Shown here: positions 42,219-54,927 of the stretch, piece after piece
Position numbering within the stretch: position 1 is the first letter of the stretch
Layout: each line of letters opens with the position of its first letter
Source of the DNA: Isoetes taiwanensis
Lineage: Eukaryota; Streptophyta; Lycopodiopsida; Isoetales; Isoetaceae
Reading direction: 5' to 3'
NCBI GenBank assembly: GCA_021234155.1
Contig: JAJEKV010000071.1
Location: 4,152,483 to 4,216,482, forward strand
Length of the DNA: 64,000 bases
Position numbers and translations under genes: made by a program
Notes under the pieces: model-generated
What the model was told of the DNA's origin: nothing
The model's input: the letters and a program-made list of their open reading frames with translations, nothing else
The model's database searches: none

Positions 42219-43743
42219 ATGGCCACTGCTGACTTCAGCCGATGGTACAGCGCCAGTGCTCACGCTGCTGAGGCAGATGTCAATGACATCTTCCAAGTCT
42301 TTGGCAAGGAAATTGACATTCAAGCTACGCTAAATGCAACCCCAGCATATAGGCAGGTGCTAGCAGAATTTCAAGCTAGGGTAGGACCTTCCCTTGTCCA
42401 AGTCCCCCCTTGCATAGGATACTTCGTTCCCCGCCCATCCCTTCAAGCAGCCTTGGGCGATGTCCCCAACATCGCCAAGTATTTGACTAACAAGGCGCAG
42501 AGGCTGCCTGACTACATGGTCTTGACAGCCAATAGGACGAAGTACTTCTCTTACACCGCAGCCCTAGCCATCTTCTTATCCCACCGCGCCGAGAACCCGA
42601 TGGGGGCAACCTCTATCCCTCCGATGGAGGTAGACCCCATAGCAGTGCAAGAAGAAGAGCAGATGCTGTTACAGTATCAACAGGAACAGGAAGCAAGAGA
42701 GGATGAAGAGGAGTCAGACAACGAAGGATACACGAGCTCGACTCGCATCTAAGAACGGCGCCAAGGAGAGCAGGGAGCCGATCGGGCTTCGAAAGCAGAG
42801 CCGGCAGGGCATCAGAGTTGCTCCCCCACTCGGGCTAGGCATCACAAGCCTAGCCCCTATCATCATCAACGGAGAGGAGTATCTACTCCTCAGCGACATC
42901 CAGAACCTTCCCGAATGCAGGGAGAGGGAGCTCAGGTTGGACGAACTGCTCCACCAACTGCGGCAGACCGACATGGACGACTTCATCGTCCGGGGAGCCT
43001 CAGACTTCCCGCTTCAAGTAAGGGAGGCCGACACCTACACTGTGGGAGACGACCTCCCATATCCGTGCCTACAAAGAAGATCAGGCAATTGATGGACGAG
43101 CTGGAGTCGCCAACAGAGGAGGAGTTCCTCGCCCTCCAAGAACAGATGGGGATCCGTGGGAAGACCACGAAGCATCCTAATGCCAATCCTCCAACATCAC
43201 CCCCGCCTAAAAGGAGAAGGAATCGACTCGTGGAGGCTCGACCGCACAATGGAAGACTACGGTGGAGCTAACTGAAATTGAAGTCGACGAGTACTGGGCG
43301 ACATGAGCCGGAGGCCAAACAAGCGAGAAGCTTCGCGACACACAAATAACGACAAAGTCGCCAGTACTACTTGCCGCTGCCGACGGATGGGGAGAATAGC
43401 GGTAATACACCGCAAGTTCAGTCCCCGAGGTGAAGAAGGAGTGTTCATGCCGACAGAATCGCCGCGGGCGCGGCGTGCATGCTCAATAGCAACAAATGTC
43501 GACTATGCCGTTTTAGTCAAGAGGGCAATGGCACTCGACCTTCGACCGCCATACCCCACCGACGCCAGCGAGATTATTATGATCGCGGCCCTACATCCGA
43601 CCCGCAGAGTAGAAGACCTGGTGAGAGCCATCCAGGAGGCTCGCCGCCAGCATCATCAGAACTTGGGTCACCTTCGGTAGGGACGCCCAAGTTAAGAAGT
43701 TTCTTGAAGACAACCCGTCTTACCGGCGATTTCAAGACTAGTT
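42219..43743 (+). CDS. ORF2, conserved protein of unknown function, element 1
   Basis: From ATG 42219 (MATADFSRWYSASAHAAEAD) through LPDYMVLTANRTKYFSYTAA and a Glu-rich acidic part (42640-42750). A frame change near 42750 leads to LGLGITSLAPIIINGEEYLL, and later frames (43303-43680) hold HRKFSPRGEE and RPPYPTDASEIIMIAALHP. Homologous to 58394-59054 in element 2 and 6033-7451 / 27708-29119 in family 3. It is neither gag nor pol and I recognise no domain. Own TATA and paired hairpins upstream. Intact as read only to 42752. Confidence 0.75.
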
Positions 43744-43907
43744 AGACTCTTGATCCCGGAAACTTTTGTATCTGAAATATTATATGATATATGAATATAA
43801 ATCCTATTGCACTTTAAATGCTTTGTTGATGTATTTTTGCCCCACAACTATACCAACAAACATAAATAATGCAAGAGAACAAATGAAACTAATCATATAG
43901 CCATGAA

Positions 43908-45180
43908 TTGCTTGTGTATGCAGCTAGAGGCCTAAACGCAGGGGAACGACAACTGCGAGACCTTATAGAAGAGCAAACCCCGCCCAGACCACCCCCGGCA
44001 AGGAACCTATTTGCAGATATAGAACCCATGACCCCAGAGGAAGAGATATCCCAGATGAGGACGGACCTGGAGCAGATAAAGGCTCTTTTAGCCGCACAAG
44101 CAGGAGCAGGTTCGGTGGGCAATGCTCAATTGCCACAAGCATCAGCCCGGAAAACGGGAAGAGACAAGAAGAGGAGCAAGAGAAGGAGATCCCCGAGCTC
44201 GGATTCCTCCGACTCAAGCTCAGACTCAGAATCCGACTCCGAGGAAGAGGAAGAACAGAACCAGGACTGAACTGATGGAAGGCAAAGGAACACTGAAGAG
44301 GGAAGGCAGAGGAACACCCCGTGATGGACGACAAAGAGACACCTGTGGCCTCGACACCGAAGAAGGTAGATTCCGTGACCGGGCAATGTATGGAAGGCTC
44401 TGAATCGAACAGCTTCTCGGGGAGAACAGTCGATTAGAAGCAGAGGCATGGCTGGGACGAAATGAGTGAGTACGCAACGCTTTATGGCATGAAAGATAAA
44501 GACAAAGGCAGAGTTGCAACAGCCAACTTGAAAGGAGCCGCTGGATTTGGTGGAAGGGTTATGCAAAGGCACATGGCTTAAGCAGGATGCTTGTAAGTTC
44601 AGAAGTTTGCTAAAGCCTTCAAGCCATTACGCCCCAAGGGAACATAAGTCCAAAGATGATGCAAAGCCAGTTCTATAGGCTCCAACAGTGGAAACAAATC
44701 AGTCCGTAAATATACGTAAGAATTCATGAGGCTAAGGTCAGAAAAGCCGGGGTTGGGAGAGAAGCATGCAAAGGGAAAGCTATATCGAAGGGTGAATGAG
44801 GAGATCCGCAAGCTTGTGAGAGCAATAAACCCTAGGATAGTATCGGCAGAGTCCAAGGCTATAAGCTTTGCAGTGGGTCGGGACCTCGAGAATAGCGGGA
44901 GGGCAAAGAACATTTCGGTGACAAAGGCAAGGCGACAGGAGCTATAGCCCTAGGGCAGCAAATCCAGTCCAGCTAGAGCCCATATGGGGGGCAAACCGGG
45001 AAACAAAGCAGGAGAAGAAGCGTGTGTCCTTCAAGGACAAGCGGGGAGGGGTCAAACTACTCCAAAGCGGGCGATCCTTTTTGTGCCATGCCCAAGGAAA
45101 AGAGGCAGGAGTGCATAGAAAAGCAAAGGTTTCGTGTGCTTCCAGCCAGGCCATAGGACAGCAAACTGCCCCTACGTCAT
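43908..45180 (+). pseudogene. gag, element 1
   Basis: The N-terminal part (43908-44270) has coil-like (ISQMRTDLEQIKALLAAQAG) and Arg/Ser-rich stretches (KRSKRRRSPSSDSSDSSSDS). The capsid-like core near 44400-44900 is badly frame-broken; element 2 has the intact equivalent. A zinc knuckle remnant ends the region ([11 protein letters not shown] at 45134). Several of the losses align with CTGCAG or CAG in element 2. Confidence 0.75.
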
Positions 45181-48100
45181 GAGTGCAGCTCTAGCGGAGT
45201 TGGGAGATTGGGACACTCTGTCTGACAACGACGGCGAGGAAGCCCGTGACTACATTCAGGGTGAGTGTCATATCTTTGCCGCAATAGATACAGAGCAAGC
45301 AGAGAGCCAGTATAAAGTAATTTCCACAGTAGGGAAAGCTAAGACCAAGTCATTCATAGTCTTAATAGACTCAGGAAGTAGCCATAACTTTGCATCCCCC
45401 AGAATGGTTCAAATGTTGAAGTTGAAACCATTAAAGTCAAAGCCAAGGCCCGTTGTCTTAGCAAGTGGTGCAGTAAGGCAGACGGCAGGAAAGAGAATTA
45501 ACTTCGACATCGACTTGCCAGGGATTGGTATCCAGATGGGGGCAGAAGTAATGGGCATTGGCAAGTACGACTTGATCATAGGGATGGAGTACCTTGGGCC
45601 AGCAGGGGCCATTATCGATTGTGGAAAGCGGAAGGTGACCTTCCCAACACCCGACGGCAGGATTATTGAGATAACAGGTAAGGAAGTCGTTTCCATCATG
45701 CAGTGTATGTCTTCTAAACGGCTGTTCAAGTGCATCAAGAGTGAGCAAGTGGCATATATCTTCAAGCTTGAGATTAGTGAGCCGGAATCGGAAGGAAGCA
45801 AAGAAGACAAGGTGCTCAGCAAGTTGCCGAAGCAAATAGCTAAGCTGATCACGGAGTTCCATGATCTCTTTCCAGATGAGATCAAGCAGCTCCCTCCTTA
45901 TAGGGGAGTTGAGTGCGAGATTGCACTCGAACCAGGAACAAAGCCAACGAGCAAGGCTCCATATAGAATGACAACGCAGGAATTGTCGGAGCTGAAGAAG
46001 CAGTTGCAGGAGCTGCTTGACCTAGGTTTTATTAGACCTAGTGTCTCGCCATTTGGAGCGCCCATCCTCTTCGTTAAGAAGAAGGATGGCAGTTTAAGGA
46101 TGTGCATAGACTATAGGCAGTTGAATAAGCACACCATTAAGAACAAGTACGCGCTCCCTAGATCAGATGACTTGATGGATCAGCTCCAAGGGGCAAAGAT
46201 CTTCTCCAAAATCGACTTAAGGTCAGGTTATCATCAGATCAGGATAAAGGAAGAAGATATCCATAAGACCGCCGTAACGCGCAGACGGGCACTATGAGTT
46301 CACGGTAATGCCTTTCGGCTTATCGAATGCCCCCGCAACGTTCATGAGGCTCATGAACGACATCTTCAGGGAGTTTTTAGACACCTTTGTGATTGTTTTC
46401 TTTGATGACATTTTGGTGTATAGCAGATCCCTTGAAGAGCACGTTCAACACTTGAGAAGAGTGCTGGAGAAGTTGATGAGGCACCAGTTGTACGCCAAGT
46501 TGTCAAAGTGCCACTTCGCAACAGAGAAAGTGGAGTATCTAGGTCATGTGATCTCAGCAGAAGGCATCTCGACGGATCCTGCAAAGATTGAAGCCGCTAT
46601 TCAAAGGGCGCCACCAAGAATGTGCACGAGGTCGAAGTTTTCTGGCCTAGCAGTGGTACTACAGAAGTTCGTGAAGAACTTTGCTAAGATAGCAGCCCCT
46701 TTAACTGCAGACCTGACGAGGGCAGAGAAGGTGAAAGATTGGGTAGAGCATTGGCACAAGAAAGCCCAAAAGGGGTTTGAATTGTTGAAAGAAGCTCGAC
46801 GATTTACTGCCTTGACCTTGCCGGACCCGAGAAAGATAAGCTTGTAGCAACAGATGCAGTAAGATAGCTACAAAAAGGCTTATGCAAGAAGAGCATGTGG
46901 TAGCATATGATTCCGTGAAGATGAACGACGCCGAGACGCGCTTACCCAACGACGCATCAGGAGTTGCTTGCGGTTGTCGTGGCATTAAGAATATGGAGGC
47001 ATTATCTCTTGGGAAGGAAGTTCCAATTGATACCCACCATCGAGCCTCCAATATGTATTCACGCAACCACACCTTAACTGAGAGGTGAGGAGATGGATGG
47101 AGTTCCTCAAGAATATGACTTTGATATAGTCTACAAGCCGGGAAGCTCAATGTGGTAGCAGATGCGCTTTCAAGGCATCCCCCGACAACTAGAGTGCATT
47201 GCAATGCAATTTCGACGCCTCCAAATGACTTTGGTAAGAGGATTGAAGAGTCCTTGCCAACGGATGCGGATTTCAAAGAAGTATGGGCAAGCCTTTCTAA
47301 GGAGGCTAGAACAGATAAAGAGCGGGAGGCCTTCAAGCATTATAAGAAGGAAGGCAACCTGTTATACCATAAGAACAAGTTGTGCGCACCGAATCATCGG
47401 TGTAAGGAAGTTGATCCTCCATGACACGCACAACAGCCCAATAGCTGGCCATGCGGATTCATGAAAACATATTTCAAAGCGCAGCAGCCTATTATTGGCC
47501 AGGAATGAAGAAGCAAATAGCTCGCTACATCAAGGAATGTCAGCTATGCCAGCAGACGAAGGCGGAGCAGCTTCGAATTCCAGGGGCATTAGAGCCATTA
47601 GCGGTGCCAAACGCTAAGTGGGAGGTAATCAGCATGGACTTCATCACGGGACTCCCAAGGCGAAAGAAGAGGGAAGGATGCCTTGATGGTAGTGGTCGAC
47701 AAGTTGTCTAAGATGGCACATTTTGTGCCTTTGTGACCACGAGATACAGCTATGGATACAAAGAAAGCTCTTCACCAAAGAGATCTTCGTGCTTCATGGC
47801 ATGCCAAGGGAGATCATCTCCCATGTGGATCCGAAGTTCATGAGCGCCTTTTGGCAAGACCTCTTTGGCGACAATCCGACGGCTATCCATGAGCACGCAT
47901 ATCATCCTCGACGGATGGCCGCATCGAGCGGACCAACAGATTCTAGAGGACATGCTACTTAAACTATGTCCGAATAAGCAAAGTATGTGGGAAGAATTTA
48001 TTCACTTGGTGGAGTTTGCATACAATAGCACCAAGCAGAATCATCCCAAATGTCGCCGTTTATGATCAATTACGGCTATCGCTGTTTAACCCGCACACTT

Positions 48101-48747
48101 GGCACAACCCCCGTGTCAAAAGTGGAAGTTTCGCAGCCAGATGTTGGCGGATATGCAGCAGCCTTGTGGAAGAAGTTCGAGGGTATCTCACTGGCAAAGA
48201 AGAAGTCGCCAAGAGCATCGCCGACAAGCATCGAACAGTCAGAGAGTTCAAAGTTGGAGATGATGTTTGGCTCAAGATCAAGGTAAAGCAGGCAAAGCTC
48301 AGGATCGGGAATTGCAAGAAACTTGCTCCAAGGTGGGCTGGACCCTTCAGAATAGTCAAGAGAGTAGGCAATCAATCCTACAAGCTAGACTTGCCAGCAC
48401 ACCTAAAGATTCATAAAGTCTTCCACGTAAGTTTGTTGAAGAAGCATACTCCCAATCCAGACGAAGTCTTGGATTCTCCAACGTTGTTGGAAATGACGGA
48501 GGAGCAGCTGGAAATAGTTCCGGAATTGATTCTTGATAAAGCTTTCAAGAAAACGAGGAGATCAGAATTCCTCCAGTATTTGGTCAAGTGGAAACACTTA
48601 CCAGTGGAAGACGCGACATGGGTACTTAAGAAAGATTTAGTAAAGCAAAGATCCACAGCTTTATGGAGCAATGGGGACGGCAAGGTCATCTCCTCAAGAA
48701 ATCGGCTCGTGCATGTCGATTTGTGTAGGTTAATTCTGTGTAATTAA
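45134..48747 (+). pseudogene. pol polyprotein (PR-RT-RH-IN-chromodomain), element 1
   Basis: Open from 45134 to 46297: aspartic protease ([19 protein letters not shown]) and the first half of reverse transcriptase ([26 protein letters not shown]). After a frame shift near 46285, RT continues with [12 protein letters not shown] and the catalytic box [12 protein letters not shown]. RNase H is fragmentary (VAYDSVKMNDAETR; KLNVVADALSRHP region). Integrase shows CQLCQQTKAEQ of the zinc finger and KWEVISMDFITGLPR of the core. The end (48016-48747) has GPFRIVKRVGNQSYKLDLP and a chromodomain (RSEFLQYLVKWKHLPVEDAT, then WVLKKDLV). RNase-H-to-integrase is broken at least six times. Confidence 0.9.
48520..48665 (+). 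CDS. Chromodomain, element 1
   Basis: LILDKAFKKTRRSEFLQYL, then VKWKHLPVEDATWVLKKDL matches the chromodomain at the integrase C-terminus of chromoviruses (Y-LVKWKG-P-E-TWE). In this family the domain guides integration by reading histone marks such as H3K9 methylation. The aromatic cage is not fully canonical (V.K.D in place of E). Confidence 0.8.
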
Positions 48748-49583
48748 GATTAATCCACGATGCCACCTATGCTTGGTATGGGTCGCATGCGTTGTTACTA
48801 ATGATGGGACCACTACGGTGATCCCTAGGGCGTGGTGTAATGTCAATGTAGGCATGACCCTGCGTTTTTGGGCGAAAGTGGAAGGTAGATTAGAAAGTCT
48901 ACTGGCCCCACGGAAGTAGACGGCCTCGAGAGAAAGGAGGTCATTGAGGAATGCACCGACAGAAAAGCACCTCTAGCCCCATATATGCTTTGATAGGAGG
49001 AATCAGGCCTTCACGCCCATATACGGAAGGACCTATCCTCCACGCTGGGCAACTAGGGTGTAGGCATGAGCGCATATAGGCACATAGGCGCTGTCTCCAC
49101 GGCCATAATGGAAGATTCACCCTCTTCCTACGCCGGGAGATTAGCCATGCATCCATGTAGATAGGTGGAGTGGTCACCTTATAACCAAAATTTTATTAAT
49201 AATTAAATGGTACTAACGTAGTGTCGACCTGCAGGCCAATAGAGCGCGCCGGAGGGCAAGGAGGTCGAGCTACGAAGACTTGCAACACAAATTTTGTTGG
49301 AATGTGTTGCAAGGAATGAAGAGTACCTCGAACGCTAATCTTAAGTTTGATAAACTTAAATTGTCATGATAAGTGAATTATTGGGAAACCTGTTTTAATG
49401 ATGTTATGAATTGATAAGTTATTTCATAATATAACGTTGAATAATGTCCTAAAAATATTACCTTAAGGTAATCTTAATAAATGTGTAGGGACTATGGTAG
49501 TTATCGATGTATCGTGTTGATTTGCGGTGTTACGATGATCCCAAGGTGGAGACCCACGATGTCAGCTGGACAAAGATCATTTC
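48748..49583. other. 3' non-coding region, element 1
   Basis: Between the chromodomain stop and the polypurine tract. No ORF recognised. Equivalent to 53685-54633 in element 2. Confidence 0.6.
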
Positions 49584-49596
49584 AAGGTGGGGAGAA
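49584..49596 (+). promoter_or_regulatory. Polypurine tract, element 1
   Basis: AAGGTGGGGAGAA directly before the 3' LTR. Confidence 0.85.
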
Positions 49597-51263
49597 TGTG
49601 ACGTTCAAAGACAAAGATCGCCCGACGCATACACCGCATCGCCGCCACACGCGCACACGCCACTCCGGTGACGCGGTACGCTTAGCGTGATAGCCAGTGA
49701 GTAGCCCTAGGGGGCAACTTGCCAGAAATATGTGCAACTATTAATGTGCACATTTTCCAATGTACACACTAATGTGGGCACACATTTCCAAGTGGACACT
49801 TCATGCCAAGTGGGCCACACCCATAGGTGCAATTAATGTGCACATTTTCCAATGTACACATTAATGTGGGCACACATTTCCATGTGTGCACATTTGGCCA
49901 CCTAGCCCTTAAAGGCAAGTGGGCCCATTTCCAAATTATCCCACATGCCAAAAGGGGATAATTGGAAACCCTAACCAACCCCCTTGTCTATATAGGGTGG
50001 GAAACCCTAACTAGCCCAATTTTCGATTTTAGGGCTTTAGAACTCTGTTTTGGCTGCCTTAACAGCCAAAACCGCCTCCCGTGACCGCTTTGGGAGAATT
50101 GCATCCTTAGTTTTCATTGATTCGAGCTTGCCTTGGGGGATGGTCGAGCTCAGTCGAGGAGCCCCTCAAGGATCAGTATTTGGGCAATTAGATAGTCTAA
50201 ACCCTATTTTAGTCATTGAATCAGTAGGTTTAGCCTATTAAATTGCCCATAGCAGCCTCCTAGATCTCTAGATGCCAGCCTCTAATTAAAGAACCTAACT
50301 CTATGATATAGATTAAATCTTGTTCTTTAGTTCTCTATGATGTATATGGATGATGTATCTCTACGAACTCCTTGTATTGGGAAGGGGGTAGAGACCCAAA
50401 GCTTTGTAGATGATGCTCCTAGATTAGCCTCTCTAGCACACAATAGATTCGGCCCAGGCACAAGAGCCCCACCGGGATGTGGGTGAAGGGGCCGGACTGG
50501 CTGAGAAAGAGGTTCATGTCCTGACTCTTGAACGGTTCCTCTGGTGTGTAAGGCCTACCGGGAATCATTGTGACTAGGTCCAATGGCTTGCCACTGCGTG
50601 CGGGCAAGGCATGGGCTCGACACCGTGAAGTGGTGTTCACTTTCCAATGGGTTCGGTCCGAACACGGGCAAGGGGCCCTCTAGTCACCTTGAGTCAAGAT
50701 GTAGATCTCTCGGAGGGGAGGATCCCTACCTGCCCCATCGGAACCGGGAAGATGAGCCCGTGAGTAGCCCTTTGGCTATGCATCCCGGCGGGCTAAGGCC
50801 GGGTCCCGACACTTTTCGCACCACTCGCAAAGTGTGCAATGTGAGGGGCGGATGGAGTGGACAACCCTAAGCCATGTTCATATGCCAGCCAAATCCATTG
50901 CCATGAATTACGCTTTGCAATGAACTCGAGACCCAAGCCGCCACCATCCCTTTGAGTCCGAGCCTTGGGTAGGATTCCCTATGTGATGTGCTGATCCTTG
51001 TCTATGCAGATATGAGGAGGACCATCCTTCGTGATGGGCATATGATGTTGATGTATGTGCTACTGACATGTATGTTTACGCTTCCGCAGCTAGGTAGGCC
51101 CTGAGGGAGACGGGGTGCAATGACCCTTCCACTCTTCCCATCGAACCCGCCACGTTGTTTAAAGTGTCATGTGGAGGGCCCTGTATTAGCATGGAGCTGG
51201 TATGGGGGATGAACTCCTGTTTGTATACGGTGAGGGCACCGTACACGAGTAGGGGACGTCACA
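49597..51263 (+). repeat. 3' LTR, element 1
   Basis: 1667 bp, TGTGACGTTC to ACGTCACA. Differs from the 5' LTR mostly by small indels, many at CAG/CTG. Confidence 0.93.
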
Positions 51264-51268
51264 TGTAA

Positions 51269-52123
51269 GGTCCCCACCTCTTCCCACAACTGTTGTGACA
51301 CATGGGTTTGCAGAATTTCAAACAACAATAAGAGAAATGTTTGATAGGAAACCTAGTCAATATAATCCCACAACATCCTACGGCCCATCACCTACATTTA
51401 ACATTGTTCCTCTGAATTTTCTGGGTACTGTGTCACGTGGTTTATTTTCCTCTAGAAACACACCACTAAGGGTAGAGGAGGTCACTCCTAGAGTGGAACT
51501 CTCATCAGAGGATGAAGACCCTGACAAGGAACAACGAGATTACATGTTCTCTAACCAATCTTCAAAGAAATTTAAAGTGGATTTCAGCTTGAGAGCATGT
51601 TCTTCTATAAGAAGAAGAAATCTGATGGACGAGCAGAAAATGAGAAAAATTCTAAGGACTCCATGCTGTTCATTGGGTTGCATTAGCAAATTCAACATGC
51701 ATGGCTAAACTTCGTGTAATTAGAGACAATTATAGTTCCATGACAATATCAGATCAGAATGACTACTTGGCTATTCATGTAAGACCAGACAGGCACATCT
51801 TCTTGCACTATATCAATCGTCAAGAAGTGTGTCAAAAATGCTTCATGGTCGTACACCGCTTGGGTTCCTCCAGAATGTCTCGAATACATAAAAGATTAGA
51901 CAAAAACCCTAGCATTGATGACTACTGCGGGCCAGGAAGAGTTGTAACAATGCATGCCCTGGCTGCTGTGGCTTGGATGGAGAAATACTTTAGAGAAACG
52001 TGTGAAAAATTGCCAAACAGCAATATGTATCATTTGACAGATAACATCACAAAAAAAGATGTCTTCAAAGAATACAAAGAGACATGCAGTCAGTCTCAGC
52101 ATATCTCTTACCCACATTTCACT
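51269..52123 (+). CDS. DUF7869-type gene, part 2
   Basis: Continues part 1 in frame. An acidic stretch (VELSSEDEDPDKEQRDY) is followed by CCSLGCISKF, a one-base frame change near 51708, then KLRVIRDNYSSMTI, EVCQKCFMVVHRLGSSRMSR, MHALAAVAWMEKYFRE and ISYPHFT. The Cys-rich entry and the MHALAAVAWMEKYFRETCE segment are usual in this widespread plant/eukaryote family of unknown function. Cut at 52123 by element 2. Confidence 0.7.
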
Positions 52124-53670
52124 TGTGACGTCCCCTACTCATATATGGTGCACTCACCGTATACAAACAGGAGTTCATCCCCCATACTAGCTCCATGCTG
52201 ATACAAGGCCCTCCACGTATCAGTGCAACCTTGACGAGTTCCAGTGGGAAGAATGAAGGGGTCATTTTACCCTGTCTCCCTCAGGGCCTATCTAGTTGCG
52301 GAAGCGTAACTCACATGTAAGTATACATACATCAATACCACATGACCATCACGAAGGATGGCTCACCACATATCTGCATAGACAGAGATCAGTACATCAC
52401 ATATGGAGATCCTACCCAAGGCTCAGACTCAAGGGGGATGACTGACGGCTTGGGCCTCCAGGAGTCATTGCAGACAGAATTCATGGCAAATGGATTTGGC
52501 TGGCATAAGAACATGGCTTAGGGTAGTCCACTCCATTCGCCCCTCCTGTGCACACTTTGCAGAGTAGGTTGAAAAGTCTTGGGACCTGACTGTAGCCCGC
52601 CGGATGCGTAGCCAGAGGGGCTACTCCTGGGTCCCAGTTCTGATGGGGCAGGTAGGGATTACTCCCACCAGAGGTTGGCATGCTGACTCAAGGTGACTAG
52701 AGGGCCACTGCCCGTACTCGATTGAACTCCATGGAAGGTGTACACCACCCCAAGAGTGTCGAACCCATGCAAAGCCTGCACGCAGTGGTAGAGCATTAAT
52801 TAGGTCTAGTGCACTGTAGTCCCCGATAGGCTTTACTACCAGAGGGACGTGATCATGAGTCAGGACATGAACTTCCTTATAAGCCAGTCTGGCCCCTCCA
52901 CCCACAACCAGGTGTGGCTCTTGTACACAGGCCGAATTTAATAGTGCATTAAAGAGGACTAGCTAGGAGCATCAACTACTAGGCTTTTAGGGCCTCTACC
53001 CCCCTTCCCAATACAATGATTCCACGGAGATCGTCATCACATACATATCATAGAAGAACTAAAGGATAAGATTTAATCTAAATCACAGAGTTAGGTTCTT
53101 TAGTTATGGCTTGATATCTAGAGGTCTAGATGGCTGCTATGGGCAATTCAATAGGCTAAACCTACTTAGGGCTATGTCTGGGAGGCGGATTAGACTATTG
53201 AATTGGCAAAATACCTGATCCCTGGCTTGCTCCTCCTGCTCTGAACGCGTCCATGCTGCAGAACTGCTTGAAGATGAAGCCGGAAAGGAAAGCTGATGAG
53301 CTAGGCTACTCAGACAGACTTCGGGAGTCGAGATTGGCTATTGGAGTAAGCAAAACGGAGCTCTAGAAGGTTGTGGACGAAAATGGAAAGTTAGGGTTTC
53401 GGATGCCTTATATAGGCTATAAGTTAGGGCTAGGGTTTCCATCAACCATTGAGCTTGTGGGATAAATGAATGTAGCCCACTTGCCTATATTAATTAAGTG
53501 GGCTAAAGTGCACACATGAATAAATGTGCACACTTTCAAGTTGCCCCCTAGGGTGCTACTTGCTTAGCTACACGTCGGCGTACATGTCAATCGGGATGGC
53601 GGTGTACATGGACGATGCAAAGACAAGATAATGCGCCTTGGGACCGTGATATCGCGGCCGGAACGTCACA
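52124..53670 (-). repeat. 3' LTR, element 2
   Basis: 1547 bp, plus-strand ends TGTGACGTCCCC and GGAACGTCACA. A TATA box on the minus strand lies near 53407-53418 (GCCTATATAAGG). Confidence 0.92.
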
Positions 53671-53684
53671 TTCTCTCCACCTTG
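53671..53684 (-). promoter_or_regulatory. Polypurine tract, element 2
   Basis: Minus strand CAAGGTGGAGAGAA next to the 3' LTR, matching that of element 1. Confidence 0.85.
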
Positions 53685-54633
53685 AAAGTGACGCTGTCCA
53701 CAGCATCGTGGGTCTCCCCACCTTGGGATCTTCTTGTCCTACAACCAACTTGATGCATACAATTTATTATTATTATACTCACAGAATTATTAAAATTACC
53801 CTAAGGCAATATTTTTAAAACATTACTACGACATCACATTATACCAATAACTCATCAATTCATACTCCATTAAAGTAAGGTACTTACTAGCTTCACTTAA
53901 TACAACATTGAGGTTTATCCAGATTTAGCAATTTCATATACAATTATCCTTCGAGGTACTCTTCATTCCTTGCAACACATTTCAACAAAAATTGTGTTGC
54001 AAGTCTTCGTAGCTCGACCTCCTTGCCCTCCCGAGCTCTATTGGCTCCGCAGTCGGTACTCACGTTAGTACCATTTTAATTATTAATAAAATTATGGTTA
54101 TAAGGTAACCACCCATCTAATTAACTAAATGAATGCATGACTAATCTCGCGGCGTAGGAAGAGGATGCTTCTTCTATCGTGGCCGTGGAGACAGCGCCCT
54201 ATAATGCCTATACCACGCACTCGATCATGGCCCATGAGGGTTTAAGCGTAAGGGTCGTTTAAGACGATCCTATCATAGCCCATGATTGGGTGCTACCTTA
54301 TGCATGACCTCCCTGATCCTGCATACCCCAGTGCATCATGGCCCAAAGGGTTTAAGCTAGAAAACATCCCTGATGATCTCATCCTCGCCCATGTTCACTT
54401 CTACCTTTAATCGCATGTCCTTCCCCTATGGACATGCTTACATTACGGTGCAACATTGCTCATGTTCACCATTTGTCTAACTAATTCAAGGAACACCGCG
54501 GTCATATCTACAATGACATTACACCACGTCCTAGAGATCACCGTAGTGGTCCCATCATCGGTAATTACACATGCAACCCATACCTAGCATAGGCTGCATG
54601 CGTAGATTAATATTAACTACACATGAAATTAAT
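53685..54633. other. 3' non-coding region, element 2
   Basis: No ORF recognised. Confidence 0.6.
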
Positions 54634-54927
54634 CTAAACATAAATGGACATGCCTGAGCCGACATTTTGAGATGACCTTGCTGTTCCATTGCTCCATGAA
54701 CTGCTGGCATGCTTTATCAGGTCCTTCTTAAGTACCCATGTCGCGTTTTCCACCGCAAGTGTTTCCACTTGACCAAATATTGAGAAACTCGATCTCCTTA
54801 TCTTCTTGATCACCTTATCAAGGATCAAGTCCGGGACTATCTCTAGTCGCTTCTTTTCGTCATTTCCAACAACGTTGGCGGTCCAAGACTTCTTCCGGTT
54901 TGGAGTATGCTTCTTTAGCAAACTCAC
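54634..54927 (-). pseudogene. pol C-terminus with chromodomain, element 2
   Basis: MSLLKKHTPNRKKSW, then LEIVPDLILDKVIKKIRRS and VENATWVLKKDLIKH: the same chromodomain as in element 1, with a small frame slip (FSIFGQVETLA for FLQYLVKWKHLP). Confidence 0.75.

Larger units (their letters stand above)
37917..51263 (+). mobile_element. Ty3/gypsy chromovirus with histone H3 ORF (element 1)
   Basis: 13.35-kb LTR element flanked by TGTAA (37912-37916, 51264-51268). LTR ends are TGTGACGT..ACGTCACA. Order: 5' LTR, PBS, two hairpins, TATA, histone H3-fold ORF, AATAAA, two hairpins, TATA, ORF2, gag, protease, RT, RNase H, integrase, chromodomain, about 0.85 kb of non-coding sequence, PPT, 3' LTR. Pol carries several frame breaks, so the copy is inactive as read. 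Some breaks coincide with CAG/CTG and could be sequencing errors. Confidence 0.93.

Noticed and set aside
43744-43907. Third internal promoter before gag (TATAT-rich stretch)
   Set aside because: AT-rich but with no hairpins and no counterpart before gag in element 2; may equally be a 3' end of the ORF2 transcript.
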